A stretch of DNA of 15,598 bases. It comes from CAYXXZ01 sp964469165. GTDB lineage: Bacteria > Pseudomonadota > Gammaproteobacteria > Pseudomonadales > Porticoccaceae. Below, one piece after another: positions 7,565 to 13,194 of the stretch. Below the pieces are notes generated by a model, which searched no databases, was not told the DNA's origin, and was given only the letters and a program-made list of their open reading frames with translations. The stretch covers positions 1 through 15,598 of the forward strand of contig CAYXXZ010000072.1 of assembly GCA_964469165.1 (NCBI GenBank), written 5' to 3'. Numbering within the stretch: position 1 is the stretch's first letter; every line of letters starts with the position of its first letter. The position numbers were made by a program, and so were the translations under genes.

Positions 7565-7679
7565 GTCGCCTGCAGGCAGGCTCCTACAGGTGGAGCGTTC
7601 AGCGGCGCGGGGATTTCCTTGTAGGAGCTTGCCTGCAAGCGACAATTTCGGTGGTTCGCTTGCGGGCAGGCTCCACACA
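7565..7679. repeat. REP-like palindromes in alternating orientation (BIME-like)
   Basis: Three copies of a palindromic unit of about 24 bases lie here. The copy at 7619-7643 reads TTGTAGGAGCTTGCCTGCAA then GCGAC. The copies at 7565-7590 and 7655-7679 are the same unit on the opposite strand, for example CTGTAGGAGCCTGCCTGCAG then GCGAC when 7565-7590 is reverse-complemented. A partial core, CCTGCCTGCAGGAGG, lies at 7521-7535. The GTAGGAGC...GCGA frame matches the general form of REP elements in Pseudomonas and relatives. Such palindromes fold into hairpins and are usually spread by RAYT transposases; none is encoded in this window. Confidence 0.75.
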
Positions 7680-7680
7680 G

Positions 7681-7784
7681 TTTCACATTTCACGTAAGAA
7701 GGGGGGCACTGGTCGTTGAGGCGCTCAGTGTAATGCCATCGCCACAGGCATTTACATGAAACGCGCAACGTGAAACCTGAAACT
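7681..7784. repeat. Inverted pair of TTTCACA/ACGTGAAA short repeats
   Basis: TTTCACATTTCACGT (7681-7695) is two heptad-like units and faces ACGTGAAACCTGAAA (starting at 7768) in inverted orientation. Between them, shortly after the left arm, is a run of six G (AAGGGGGGCAC). The layout resembles the heptamer region at the right end of the window, which also has an inverted left arm, a G run and a right arm. Function is unknown. Confidence 0.4.
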
Positions 7785-7794
7785 CAGAGCCCGC

Positions 7795-7816
7795 AAAAAG
7801 AGCGTGAACAAGCTCT
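7795..7816 (-). terminator. Possible Rho-independent terminator of the nhaA unit
   Basis: Read on the minus strand this is AGAGC, loop TTGTTCAC, GCTCT followed by a run of T (TTTTT including the last stem base). The stem is only five base pairs, so it is weak. It is correctly oriented and lies downstream of nhaA and the small frame at 7889-8005. No better candidate was seen. Confidence 0.35.
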
Positions 7817-7888
7817 AAGTTGACTTTGAAAGAACTCTGCTCTTCCTGTGCTCTTGCTTAAAGCTTGCGGCTTACAGCTCACACTACC

Positions 7889-8005
7889 TCACGCAGGGCA
7901 GCCGCGCCATAAAGTCCAGATGACCAACGGCTTCAGCCAGCGTGGTCGCCACGCCAGCAGCATCGCGACCGAGAGCGCCGACCCGGATATCACCATCACC
8001 CACAC
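7889..8005 (-). CDS. Possible small membrane peptide downstream of nhaA
   Basis: A minus-strand frame of about 38 residues from GTG at 8003-8005 reads MWVMVISGSALSVAMLLAW, then RPRWLKPLVIWTL and WRGCPA. It has one strongly hydrophobic helix followed by a basic, Trp-rich tail, which resembles a real membrane segment more than random shadow sequence. It lies about 60 bases after the nhaA stop in a different frame. It may be a small protein, the broken end of a membrane protein gene, or chance. The frame stays open upstream through the end of nhaA, where it is only a shadow. The ribosome site is poor (GGCGAGGCGACC about 20 bases upstream), and I know no family match. Confidence 0.25.
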   Translation of the reverse strand: MWVMVISGSALSVAMLLAWRPRWLKPLVIWTLWRGCPA

Positions 8006-8067
8006 CAGTACGGCAATAAACCTGAGGTCGCCTCGCCCTGGTGCAGCAGGGCAGGGCGGGGCCTGGA

Positions 8068-9432
8068 TTATGCCGGGTGCTGTCGCAGCCGGCGCGCATA
8101 CAGCCAGCCCCAGCTCAGGCCGAGCAGGGCGGCGACCAGCGAGCCGAGTAATATTCCCAGTTTGGCGGCGCCCAGCATGTTGGCGTCGGCGAAGGCCAGC
8201 AGGGCGATGAAGATCGACATGGTGAAGCCGATACCGGCGAGCAGGCCCACCAGGCACACGCCGCCCCAGGTGACGCCGGGCGGCAGTCTGCACCAGCCCA
8301 GCTTGACCATGAGCCAGCTCATGCCGATCACGCCGATGGGTTTTCCCAGCACGAGCGCGAGGCCGACGCCGAGCGCCACCCAATGGGCGCCGGCGGTCGC
8401 CAGGTCGATGCCCTCTGCGCTGATTCCGGCATTGGCCAGTGCGAACAGGGGCATGACCGCGTAGGCCACCCAGGGGTGCAGCGTCATCTGCACGCGTTCC
8501 ACCGGGGGAAGCAGCTCGCGCTGGGCGAGGCGCAGCTGGCGAAGGTGCTGCATGAGGTGGATGGAATCGCGTTTCGAGGCGGTGTTGCGCCCGAGCAGAT
8601 CGTTGGCGACGCGCGCCAGCAGCTCCAGGGGTTTTTCGCGCATGCGTATCGGCACCGCCGGTGTCATCAGGCCGAGGACGACGCCGGCGAGTGTCGGGTG
8701 CGCGCCTGTCATCAGCAGGCCGGCCCAGAGAATGGCGCCGGGGATGATATAGGCATAAGCCGAACCTATGCCTATCCATTGAAAGCCCAGCACCAGCAAG
8801 ATGCCGGGAATTGCCACCAGAAATCCGGTGTAGTCGAGGCCGCCGGAAAAGAAGAAGGCGATGATCAGCACCGCGATGATGTCATCGATGATTGCCAGCG
8901 CGAGCAGGAATATACGGATATTGCCGGGGATCGACTTGCCGAGAAGCGCCAGCACGCCTACCGCGAAGGCGATGTCGGTGGCGGTGGGAATCGCCCAGCC
9001 GGCCTGGCGAGCGGTGTCGAGGTTCAACGCCAGGTAAATCAGTGCCGGAACGGCGACGCCACCCAGCGCGGCAGCCACAGGAAGTGCGGCCAGACGGATG
9101 CTGCTCAACGCGCCTTCGTGAATCTCGCGGCGGATTTCCATGCCGACAACCAGAAAAAATACGGTCATCAAGGCATCGTTGATCCAGAAATGCAGGGATT
9201 CCGAAAAGGCGACGCTTCCAACGCTTATGGAAACTGGGGTATGCCAGAGCGCGTGATAGCTGTCTGCCCAGGGTGAGTTGGCCCACACCAGCGCCGTAGC
9301 GGCAGCCACCAGCAGAACGATGCCGCTGAGGGCTTCGATATGAAGGAAGCGTTCGAGGGTGGCAAAGGCGCGTTCGGCAAGCAGCTGGGGGCGGGGCAGG
9401 TCATGGTGATGCGTTGCGTGATTCATGGGCAC
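8068..9432 (-). CDS. nhaA: Na+/H+ antiporter NhaA
   Basis: NhaA is an inner-membrane antiporter that exports Na+ or Li+ in exchange for protons, serving salt and alkaline pH tolerance. The 454-residue product has the family's key motifs. IPTATDIAF (148-156) contains the TM4 Thr-Asp, IIDDIIAV (181-188) contains the paired transport aspartates, GKPIG (363-367) contains the TM10 lysine, and GMEIRREI lies at 97-104. About twelve membrane segments are apparent. It is longer than the roughly 390-residue Escherichia coli protein, mainly because of a charged stretch at about 262-318 (MREKPLELLARVANDLLGRN and beyond) and a His-rich N-terminus. The start is either GTG at 9432 (GGAG five bases upstream) or ATG at 9426 (eleven bases). 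A hairpin covers the leader. It is divergent from the Nramp gene. Confidence 0.93.
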   Translation of the reverse strand: MPMNHATHHHDLPRPQLLAERAFATLERFLHIEALSGIVLLVAAATALVWANSPWADSYHALWHTPVSISVGSVAFSESLHFWINDALMTVFFLVVGMEIRREIHEGALSSIRLAALPVAAALGGVAVPALIYLALNLDTARQAGWAIPTATDIAFAVGVLALLGKSIPGNIRIFLLALAIIDDIIAVLIIAFFFSGGLDYTGFLVAIPGILLVLGFQWIGIGSAYAYIIPGAILWAGLLMTGAHPTLAGVVLGLMTPAVPIRMREKPLELLARVANDLLGRNTASKRDSIHLMQHLRQLRLAQRELLPPVERVQMTLHPWVAYAVMPLFALANAGISAEGIDLATAGAHWVALGVGLALVLGKPIGVIGMSWLMVKLGWCRLPPGVTWGGVCLVGLLAGIGFTMSIFIALLAFADANMLGAAKLGILLGSLVAALLGLSWGWLYARRLRQHPA

Positions 9433-9682
9433 GAGGTCTCCGCGCGGCGGCCCGACCTACGCTTTCACCTGCTTCACTGCGATATTACAGCTAACACCCA
9501 GAGACCAAGTGTACCCCACTGAGAGACGGTATCAACCCCTCAGCGCCGGCCGCGCTGTTTGCCGGCGCACGGCGGGGCCCGTAACATGGTGCGCAACGGG
9601 ATGTCGACGCGGGTGCGGCGGCGTCTGGCAGCCACAACGAATAACGCATGCGCGCAACGGGCCACAAGGAACACATCTGACA
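9433..9682. promoter_or_regulatory. Divergent intergenic region between nhaA and the Nramp-like gene
   Basis: These 250 bases must carry both promoters. On the nhaA side, AGGTC (9434-9438) and GACCT (9454-9458) can pair around a GC-rich loop next to the ribosome site. On the other side, GCCGGC-type inverted repeats lie near 9545-9570. AAGGA at 9666-9670 is the likely ribosome site of the transporter, 12 bases from its ATG. I looked for yybP-ykoY (manganese) and sodium riboswitch architecture and could not identify either. No clear -35/-10 pair stands out. Confidence 0.4.
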
Positions 9683-10957
9683 ATGACTGACGGACAGCTC
9701 CCGCCACCTTCGCAAGACACTCCGCGCTGGCGCCTGATCGGCCCCGGTTTGATCGCCGCCGCCACCGGCGTCGGGGCGGGTGATCTGGTTGCCACGCTGG
9801 TGGCCGGCAGCCGCTTTGGTTACACGTTGCTGTGGGCCGCGGTGTTCGGCTGTGTGCTCAAGATCATCCTGGTCGAGAGCGTGGGGCGCTGGTATCTGGC
9901 GAGCGGGCAGACGCTGTTCCAGGGCTGGCGTTCACTGGGACGCTGGGCGACGTTGTATTTCGGAATCTATGTGGTGATCTGGGGCTTCGTGTACGGCGCC
10001 ACGGCGATGAGTTCGACGGCGCTGCCGCTGGCGGCGCTTTTCCCCGCAGTGGATCTGAAAGTTTTTGCGGTAATGTCCGGGTGCCTCGGGCTGGCGCTGG
10101 TGTGGATCGGCAATTACGCCATGTTCGAAAAACTGGTTGCGCTGCTGGTGGGCATCATGTTTCTGGCCGTGGTGGGTTCCGCGGTGGTGGCGGCGCCGAA
10201 CCTGGGCGACATCCTCCACGGACTGGTGCCGCGCATGCCTCCGGGCTCACTGTTTTATGTGTTGGGACTGGCCGGCGGCGTCGGCGGCACCATCACGCTT
10301 GCCGCCTATGGTTACTGGCTGCGGGAAAAGGGCTGGCGCCAGCCGCGCTGGATGACGGTGATGCGCATCGACAATACTGCAGCCTATGTGATGACCGGTA
10401 TTTTTGTGGTTTCGATGCTGATTGTCGGCGCCGAGTTGCTCTATTCCGCAAATATCGCCTTGCACGGTGGCGGTCGCGGCCTGCTCGATCTTGCGGGCGT
10501 GCTCGGCGAACGCTATGGCCGCATCTGGACGGTGATTTTTCTGGTCGGTTTCTGGGCGACGTCGTTTTCGTCACTGATCGGCGTCTTGAATGGTGTAAGC
10601 CTGATGTTCGCCGACTTCGTCACGCATCTGCGCCTTCCCGACCCGGACAGTAGGGTGACGGCACCGGGGTTGCGCAGCAAGGAGGCGCGTGCCTACATGC
10701 TGTGGCTGACCTTTCCGCCCATGGCGCTGCTGTTTCTCGATCAACCGTTTTTGCTGATCGTCAGCTACGGCGTGCTGGGCTCATTGTTCATGCCCTTTCT
10801 TGCCGTGACACTGCTGTTTCTGATGAACAGCCGCCGCCTCGATCGCCAGTGGCGCAATGGCCCCCTCAGCAATCTGTTGCTCGGCTTTACTTGTGTGCTG
10901 TTTTTGGTGCTGGGAATACACGAACTGGCGGGCGCAATCCGGCCCCTGTTTGGCTGA
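9683..10957 (+). CDS. Nramp-family metal transporter with non-canonical metal-site motifs
   Basis: This 424-residue inner-membrane protein with about eleven hydrophobic segments belongs to the Nramp (SLC11) superfamily. The start IGPGLIAAATGVGAGDLVAT (19-38) is the family's TM1 region. Canonical Nramp proteins have an Asp-Pro-Gly-Asn motif here and Met-Pro-His in TM6. This protein has GVGAGDL (29-35) in TM1, and its TM6 candidate GGVGGTITLAAYGYW (198-212) lacks the Met. It therefore belongs to a divergent branch, and its substrate, whether Mn2+, Fe2+, Mg2+ or another ion, cannot be assigned by homology to MntH. I chose the ATG at 9683, preceded by AAGGA, over an upstream in-frame extension to 9425 that has no family features. 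It is divergent from nhaA, and a TOBE-domain fragment follows directly. Confidence 0.82.
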   Translation: MTDGQLPPPSQDTPRWRLIGPGLIAAATGVGAGDLVATLVAGSRFGYTLLWAAVFGCVLKIILVESVGRWYLASGQTLFQGWRSLGRWATLYFGIYVVIWGFVYGATAMSSTALPLAALFPAVDLKVFAVMSGCLGLALVWIGNYAMFEKLVALLVGIMFLAVVGSAVVAAPNLGDILHGLVPRMPPGSLFYVLGLAGGVGGTITLAAYGYWLREKGWRQPRWMTVMRIDNTAAYVMTGIFVVSMLIVGAELLYSANIALHGGGRGLLDLAGVLGERYGRIWTVIFLVGFWATSFSSLIGVLNGVSLMFADFVTHLRLPDPDSRVTAPGLRSKEARAYMLWLTFPPMALLFLDQPFLLIVSYGVLGSLFMPFLAVTLLFLMNSRRLDRQWRNGPLSNLLLGFTCVLFLVLGIHELAGAIRPLFG

Positions 10958-10962
10958 GCGCT

Positions 10963-11172
10963 GCCATAACCCATGGCAGCGTCGAGGAGCTGGGCCTCGA
11001 TGTCGGCATGGACGCTTTCGCGCTGGTGAAATCCTCGTCGATGATTCTTGCGGTGAACGACGGCGACACCAAGTTTTCTGCCCGCAACCGCCTGCGCGGC
11101 GCTTCGGTCGTGAAATTGTTGGGCTTCGTTCCTCAGCCCAACCTACAGGTGGATCCCACAAAATCCGGTTGA
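10963..11172 (+). pseudogene. ModE/Mop-type TOBE domain fragment
   Basis: Directly after the transporter stop, one frame reads ITHGSVEELGLDVGMDAFAL then VKSSSMILAV and, after a short linker, KFSARNRLRG. This is the end of one molybdate-binding TOBE (Mop) repeat followed by the start of a second, the tandem order found in ModE and in molybdate-binding proteins. No start codon or N-terminal domain precedes it; upstream codons in this frame overlap the transporter gene and are shadow. After RLRG the frame runs into a dispersed repeat and stops at 11170-11172. It is a leftover of a deleted molybdenum-related gene rather than a working one. ModC carries one such domain at its C-terminus, so ModE and tandem Mop proteins fit better. 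Confidence 0.65.
11117..11147. repeat. Dispersed GTTGGGCT...AGCCCAAC hairpin repeat
   Basis: GTTGGGCT (11118-11125) and AGCCCAAC (11135-11142) form a perfect 8-bp stem with a 9-base loop, flanked by CTACA. The form matches the TGTAGGTTGGG...CCCAACA intergenic repeat seen in many proteobacterial genomes (from memory). It lies between convergent transcription units and could help end transcription, but no T-run follows on either strand. Confidence 0.5.
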
Positions 11173-11176
11173 AGCA

Positions 11177-12298
11177 CTACTGGCCTCCCGGACTTCCCCG
11201 CCAGATTGCCGAGGCATCGATTTCCGCCAGCGTGCGGCAACCCGTCAGCACCATGGTGGTTTCGAGCTCGGCGCGCAGAATGTTGAGAACGTGGGCGACG
11301 CCCGGTGCGCCCGCCGCCGCCAGTGCATACATGTAGGGACGACCGATCAGCACCGCCGCAGCGCCGCGCGCCAGGGCCTTGAAAACATCGCTGCCGCGGC
11401 GGATGCCGCCATCCAGCAATAGCGGCACGCGCCCTGCGACGGCCTCGGCAATGGCGGGCAGGGCGTCTATGGTGGCGGGCAGGCCATCGAGGGTGCGGCC
11501 CCCGTGGTTGGAGACGATCACGCCGGCGACGCCACAGCCCAGTGCCTGCAAGGCATCTTCGGCGCACAGAACACCCTTGAGCAGCACCGGCAAGTCCGTG
11601 ATGCCGCACAGCCATTCCAGATCCTGCCAATTCGGTGCGGCGGCCAGCAGAGGCCCGCCGAAAAGCGGGCTCTCGCCGGGGCGGGCGCTGTGCGCGGGCG
11701 GCGCGGGCATGCTGCGCAGGTTGACGGCGGCGCCTGCGGGCAGCGCGAAGCCCGCGCGTTGCTCGCGGTTGCGCAAGCCGCTGACCGGCGCATCGGCGGT
11801 GACGACCAGCGCCCGATAGCCAGCGCGGCGCGCCCGTTCGACCAGCTCGCGCGTGAAGCCGCGTTCCGCCTGCATATAAAGCTGAAACCACAGGTGCGTC
11901 TGCGCCGCCGCGGCAACGTCCTCTAACGTTGTGCTGGCCTGGGTGCTGACCACCATGCCGGCCTTCATCGCCGACGCGCCGAGTACGCTGGCCAACTCGC
12001 CCTGGGGATGGGCGAGGTGATGGTAGGCGATGGGTGCGAGCAATATCGGGTAGTCGAATGTGCTGCCGAACAGTTCGAGCCGGGTGTGCCCGCCGCTCAG
12101 ATCGCGCAGTACCCGGCTGTGCAGGCGCAGGCGCGTGAACGCGGCGCTGTTGTCGCGCAGGGTGATTTCATCCGCCGCGCCGCCGCTGAGCCAGGCCCAG
12201 GCCTCGGGCGTCATGCGTTCGCGCGCGTAGGGTTCGTAGTCGGCGACGGCAGCGATGTCGCGGGGAATCCTCTGCAGGGGCGGAGAGCGGCTAGGCAT
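11177..12298 (-). CDS. FMN-dependent alpha-hydroxy-acid oxidase (lactate/glycolate oxidase family)
   Basis: The family oxidises 2-hydroxy acids such as lactate or glycolate to 2-oxo acids using FMN in a TIM barrel. The 373-residue product has the catalytic SNHGGR (His265, Arg268), LLKG (Lys241), QLY (Tyr141), TADAP (Asp169), NREQR with Arg176 just before it, and the phosphate-binding DGGIRRGSDVFKALARGA (296-313) followed by IGRP. Against remembered spinach glycolate oxidase, substrate-pocket Tyr24 corresponds to Trp36 (EAWAWLSGGAADE) and Trp108 to Gln120. The substrate therefore probably differs from glycolate. I chose the ATG at 12298, five bases after the piuC stop; the in-frame ATG at 12319 would overlap piuC by 16 bases. 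Either way translation is probably coupled to piuC, which puts the gene under the same Fur-type control. Confidence 0.88.
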   Translation of the reverse strand: MPSRSPPLQRIPRDIAAVADYEPYARERMTPEAWAWLSGGAADEITLRDNSAAFTRLRLHSRVLRDLSGGHTRLELFGSTFDYPILLAPIAYHHLAHPQGELASVLGASAMKAGMVVSTQASTTLEDVAAAAQTHLWFQLYMQAERGFTRELVERARRAGYRALVVTADAPVSGLRNREQRAGFALPAGAAVNLRSMPAPPAHSARPGESPLFGGPLLAAAPNWQDLEWLCGITDLPVLLKGVLCAEDALQALGCGVAGVIVSNHGGRTLDGLPATIDALPAIAEAVAGRVPLLLDGGIRRGSDVFKALARGAAAVLIGRPYMYALAAAGAPGVAHVLNILRAELETTMVLTGCRTLAEIDASAIWRGSPGGQ

Positions 12299-12303
12299 GG
12301 CGG

Positions 12304-12984
12304 TCAGGTCTCGCTCCATTGGCGCACCAGGTTGTGATAGACGGCGGTGAGGCGCGGCAGTGCCGGATCACTTGGGTTGCGCCGGGTCAGATCCTGGATG
12401 GCGAGATCCAGTTCGAGCAGTGTATGGCGTTGGCCGTCGTCGCGCACCAGGCTTTGTATCCAGAAAAACGAGGCCAGGCGCGCGCCGCGCGTGACGGGAG
12501 TGACACGGTGCAGACTGGTGCTGGGATACAGCACCAGATGCCCCGCTGGCAACTTGACGCTGTGGCTGCCGTAGGTGTCTTCGATGATCAGTTCACCGCC
12601 GTCGTATTCGTCCGGCGCGCTCAGAAAAAGCGTCGCCGACAGATCGCTGCGAATGCGGTGCGGCGTGCCCGGTACGCTGAATACCGCGTTGTCCACATGA
12701 TCGCCGTAGTGGCCGCCGTCCTGGTAACAGTTGAAGCGCGGCGGAAAGACCTTGAGGGGCAGGGCGCTGGCCATGAATTGCGGATGCCTTGCCAGAGCGT
12801 CGAGAACCAGGTTGCCCAATTCGTTGGCGAGCGGATCCGCGGCAGCCAGTTGCAGGTTGCTCTTGGCCTTTTGGGCAATGTGACCCGCCGTGATGCGGCC
12901 GTCTTCCCAGCGCGCCTGGGCGAGGGCGCGGCGGCAGTACTGTACCTGTTCTTCGGTGAGCAGGTTGGCATGGGTATGCAGCAT
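12304..12984 (-). CDS. piuC: PKHD-type Fe(II)/2-oxoglutarate hydroxylase PiuC (YbiX family)
   Basis: This is a cytosolic non-haem Fe(II), 2-oxoglutarate-dependent dioxygenase of the PiuC/YbiX family, linked in Pseudomonas and enterics to iron-starvation genes next to catecholate siderophore receptors. The physiological substrate is unknown. The 226-residue length is standard. Iron ligands are His96 and Asp98 (YGDHVDNA) and His159 (TSLHRVTPV); Arg169 (RGARLASFF) should bind 2-oxoglutarate. The start LLTEEQVQYCRRAL and the segment FNCYQDGGHYGDHVDNAV are characteristic. GGAG lies 11 bases before the ATG. It heads a two-gene minus-strand unit with the hydroxy-acid oxidase, and it is divergent from the TonB-dependent receptor across a Fur-box-like site. 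Confidence 0.92.
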   Translation of the reverse strand: MLHTHANLLTEEQVQYCRRALAQARWEDGRITAGHIAQKAKSNLQLAAADPLANELGNLVLDALARHPQFMASALPLKVFPPRFNCYQDGGHYGDHVDNAVFSVPGTPHRIRSDLSATLFLSAPDEYDGGELIIEDTYGSHSVKLPAGHLVLYPSTSLHRVTPVTRGARLASFFWIQSLVRDDGQRHTLLELDLAIQDLTRRNPSDPALPRLTAVYHNLVRQWSET

Positions 12985-13030
12985 GGAATCGCTATCTCCG
13001 CTTGCGAAGGTATGCAGACTCTACCTGTTC

Positions 13031-13045
13031 GGCGGGTGTCCCGCC
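13031..13045. other. Perfect GGCGGG/CCCGCC hairpin in the piuC leader
   Basis: GGCGGG, loop TGT, CCCGCC form a six-base-pair, all-GC stem with a three-base loop, 46 bases upstream of the piuC start. On the piuC transcript it would fold in the 5' untranslated region. No T-run follows, so it is not a standard terminator. Confidence 0.5.
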
Positions 13046-13084
13046 ATGATTTTGGCTGGCTCGTATGGGCATATCAACTATTGA

Positions 13085-13113
13085 TTGCGGTAACTAATGC
13101 GAATCACTATCAT
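13085..13113 (+). promoter_or_regulatory. Candidate promoter of the TonB-dependent receptor gene
   Basis: TTGCGG (13085-13090), a 17-base spacer and TATCAT (13108-13113) fit a sigma-70 promoter with a good -10 and a weak -35. The Fur-box-like site lies in the spacer and -10, so Fur binding would block RNA polymerase. Confidence 0.45.
13093..13111. promoter_or_regulatory. Fur box between piuC and the siderophore receptor gene
   Basis: ACTAATGCGAATCACTATC matches the 19-base Fur consensus GATAATGATAATCATTATC at 14 of 19 positions, with the right half at 9 of 10. It lies about 110 bases upstream of piuC and 84 bases upstream of the receptor start, in the only regulatory gap shared by the divergent genes. 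Fe-Fur would be expected to repress both sides when iron is plentiful. Site identity is by consensus matching. Confidence 0.7.
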
Positions 13114-13194
13114 ATGCGTTGTCGGGTCAGGCCAGCGCCCTTTGGTTTGTCAGGCTGCACAACGAACAAATTTCGATCGATCATGGAGATGACA

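Larger units (their letters stand above)
7401..7888. other. Intergenic region with REP-like and short repeats
   Basis: These 488 bases lie between the start of the nuclease-helicase gene and the end of the nhaA transcription unit. They contain REP-like palindromes (about 7520-7680), an inverted pair of short repeats (7681-7695 and 7768-7784), and a possible nhaA terminator (7795-7816). Open frames here are short, carry repeat-derived sequence and resemble no protein I know. The promoter of the nuclease-helicase gene should lie near 7401-7480, but I cannot pick it out. Confidence 0.6.

Noticed and set aside
7521..7784. CRISPR array
   Set aside because: The repeated units alternate in orientation, are palindromic and have irregular spacing, which fits REP elements. 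There are no regular spacers and no cas1/cas2, and the Cas4-like domain belongs to the helicase fusion.
7889..8779. Open frame of about 296 codons on the minus strand overlapping nhaA
   Set aside because: Most of it is an out-of-frame reading of nhaA, rich in Arg, Pro and Ala. Only the last 38 or so residues beyond the nhaA stop are kept, as a low-confidence peptide.
8383..9276. Open frame of about 297 codons on the plus strand
   Set aside because: It is antisense to nhaA with Gln/His/Gly-rich shadow composition and no ribosome site.
9433..9682. Manganese (yybP-ykoY) or sodium riboswitch in the nhaA/Nramp gap
   Set aside because: The compartment suits one, but I could not find the conserved core of either class. 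Only a simple hairpin near the nhaA start is supported.
10702..10962. N-terminal extension of the TOBE-containing frame
   Set aside because: These codons overlap the Nramp-like gene in another frame and show no protein features, so only the part after the transporter stop is treated as the fragment.
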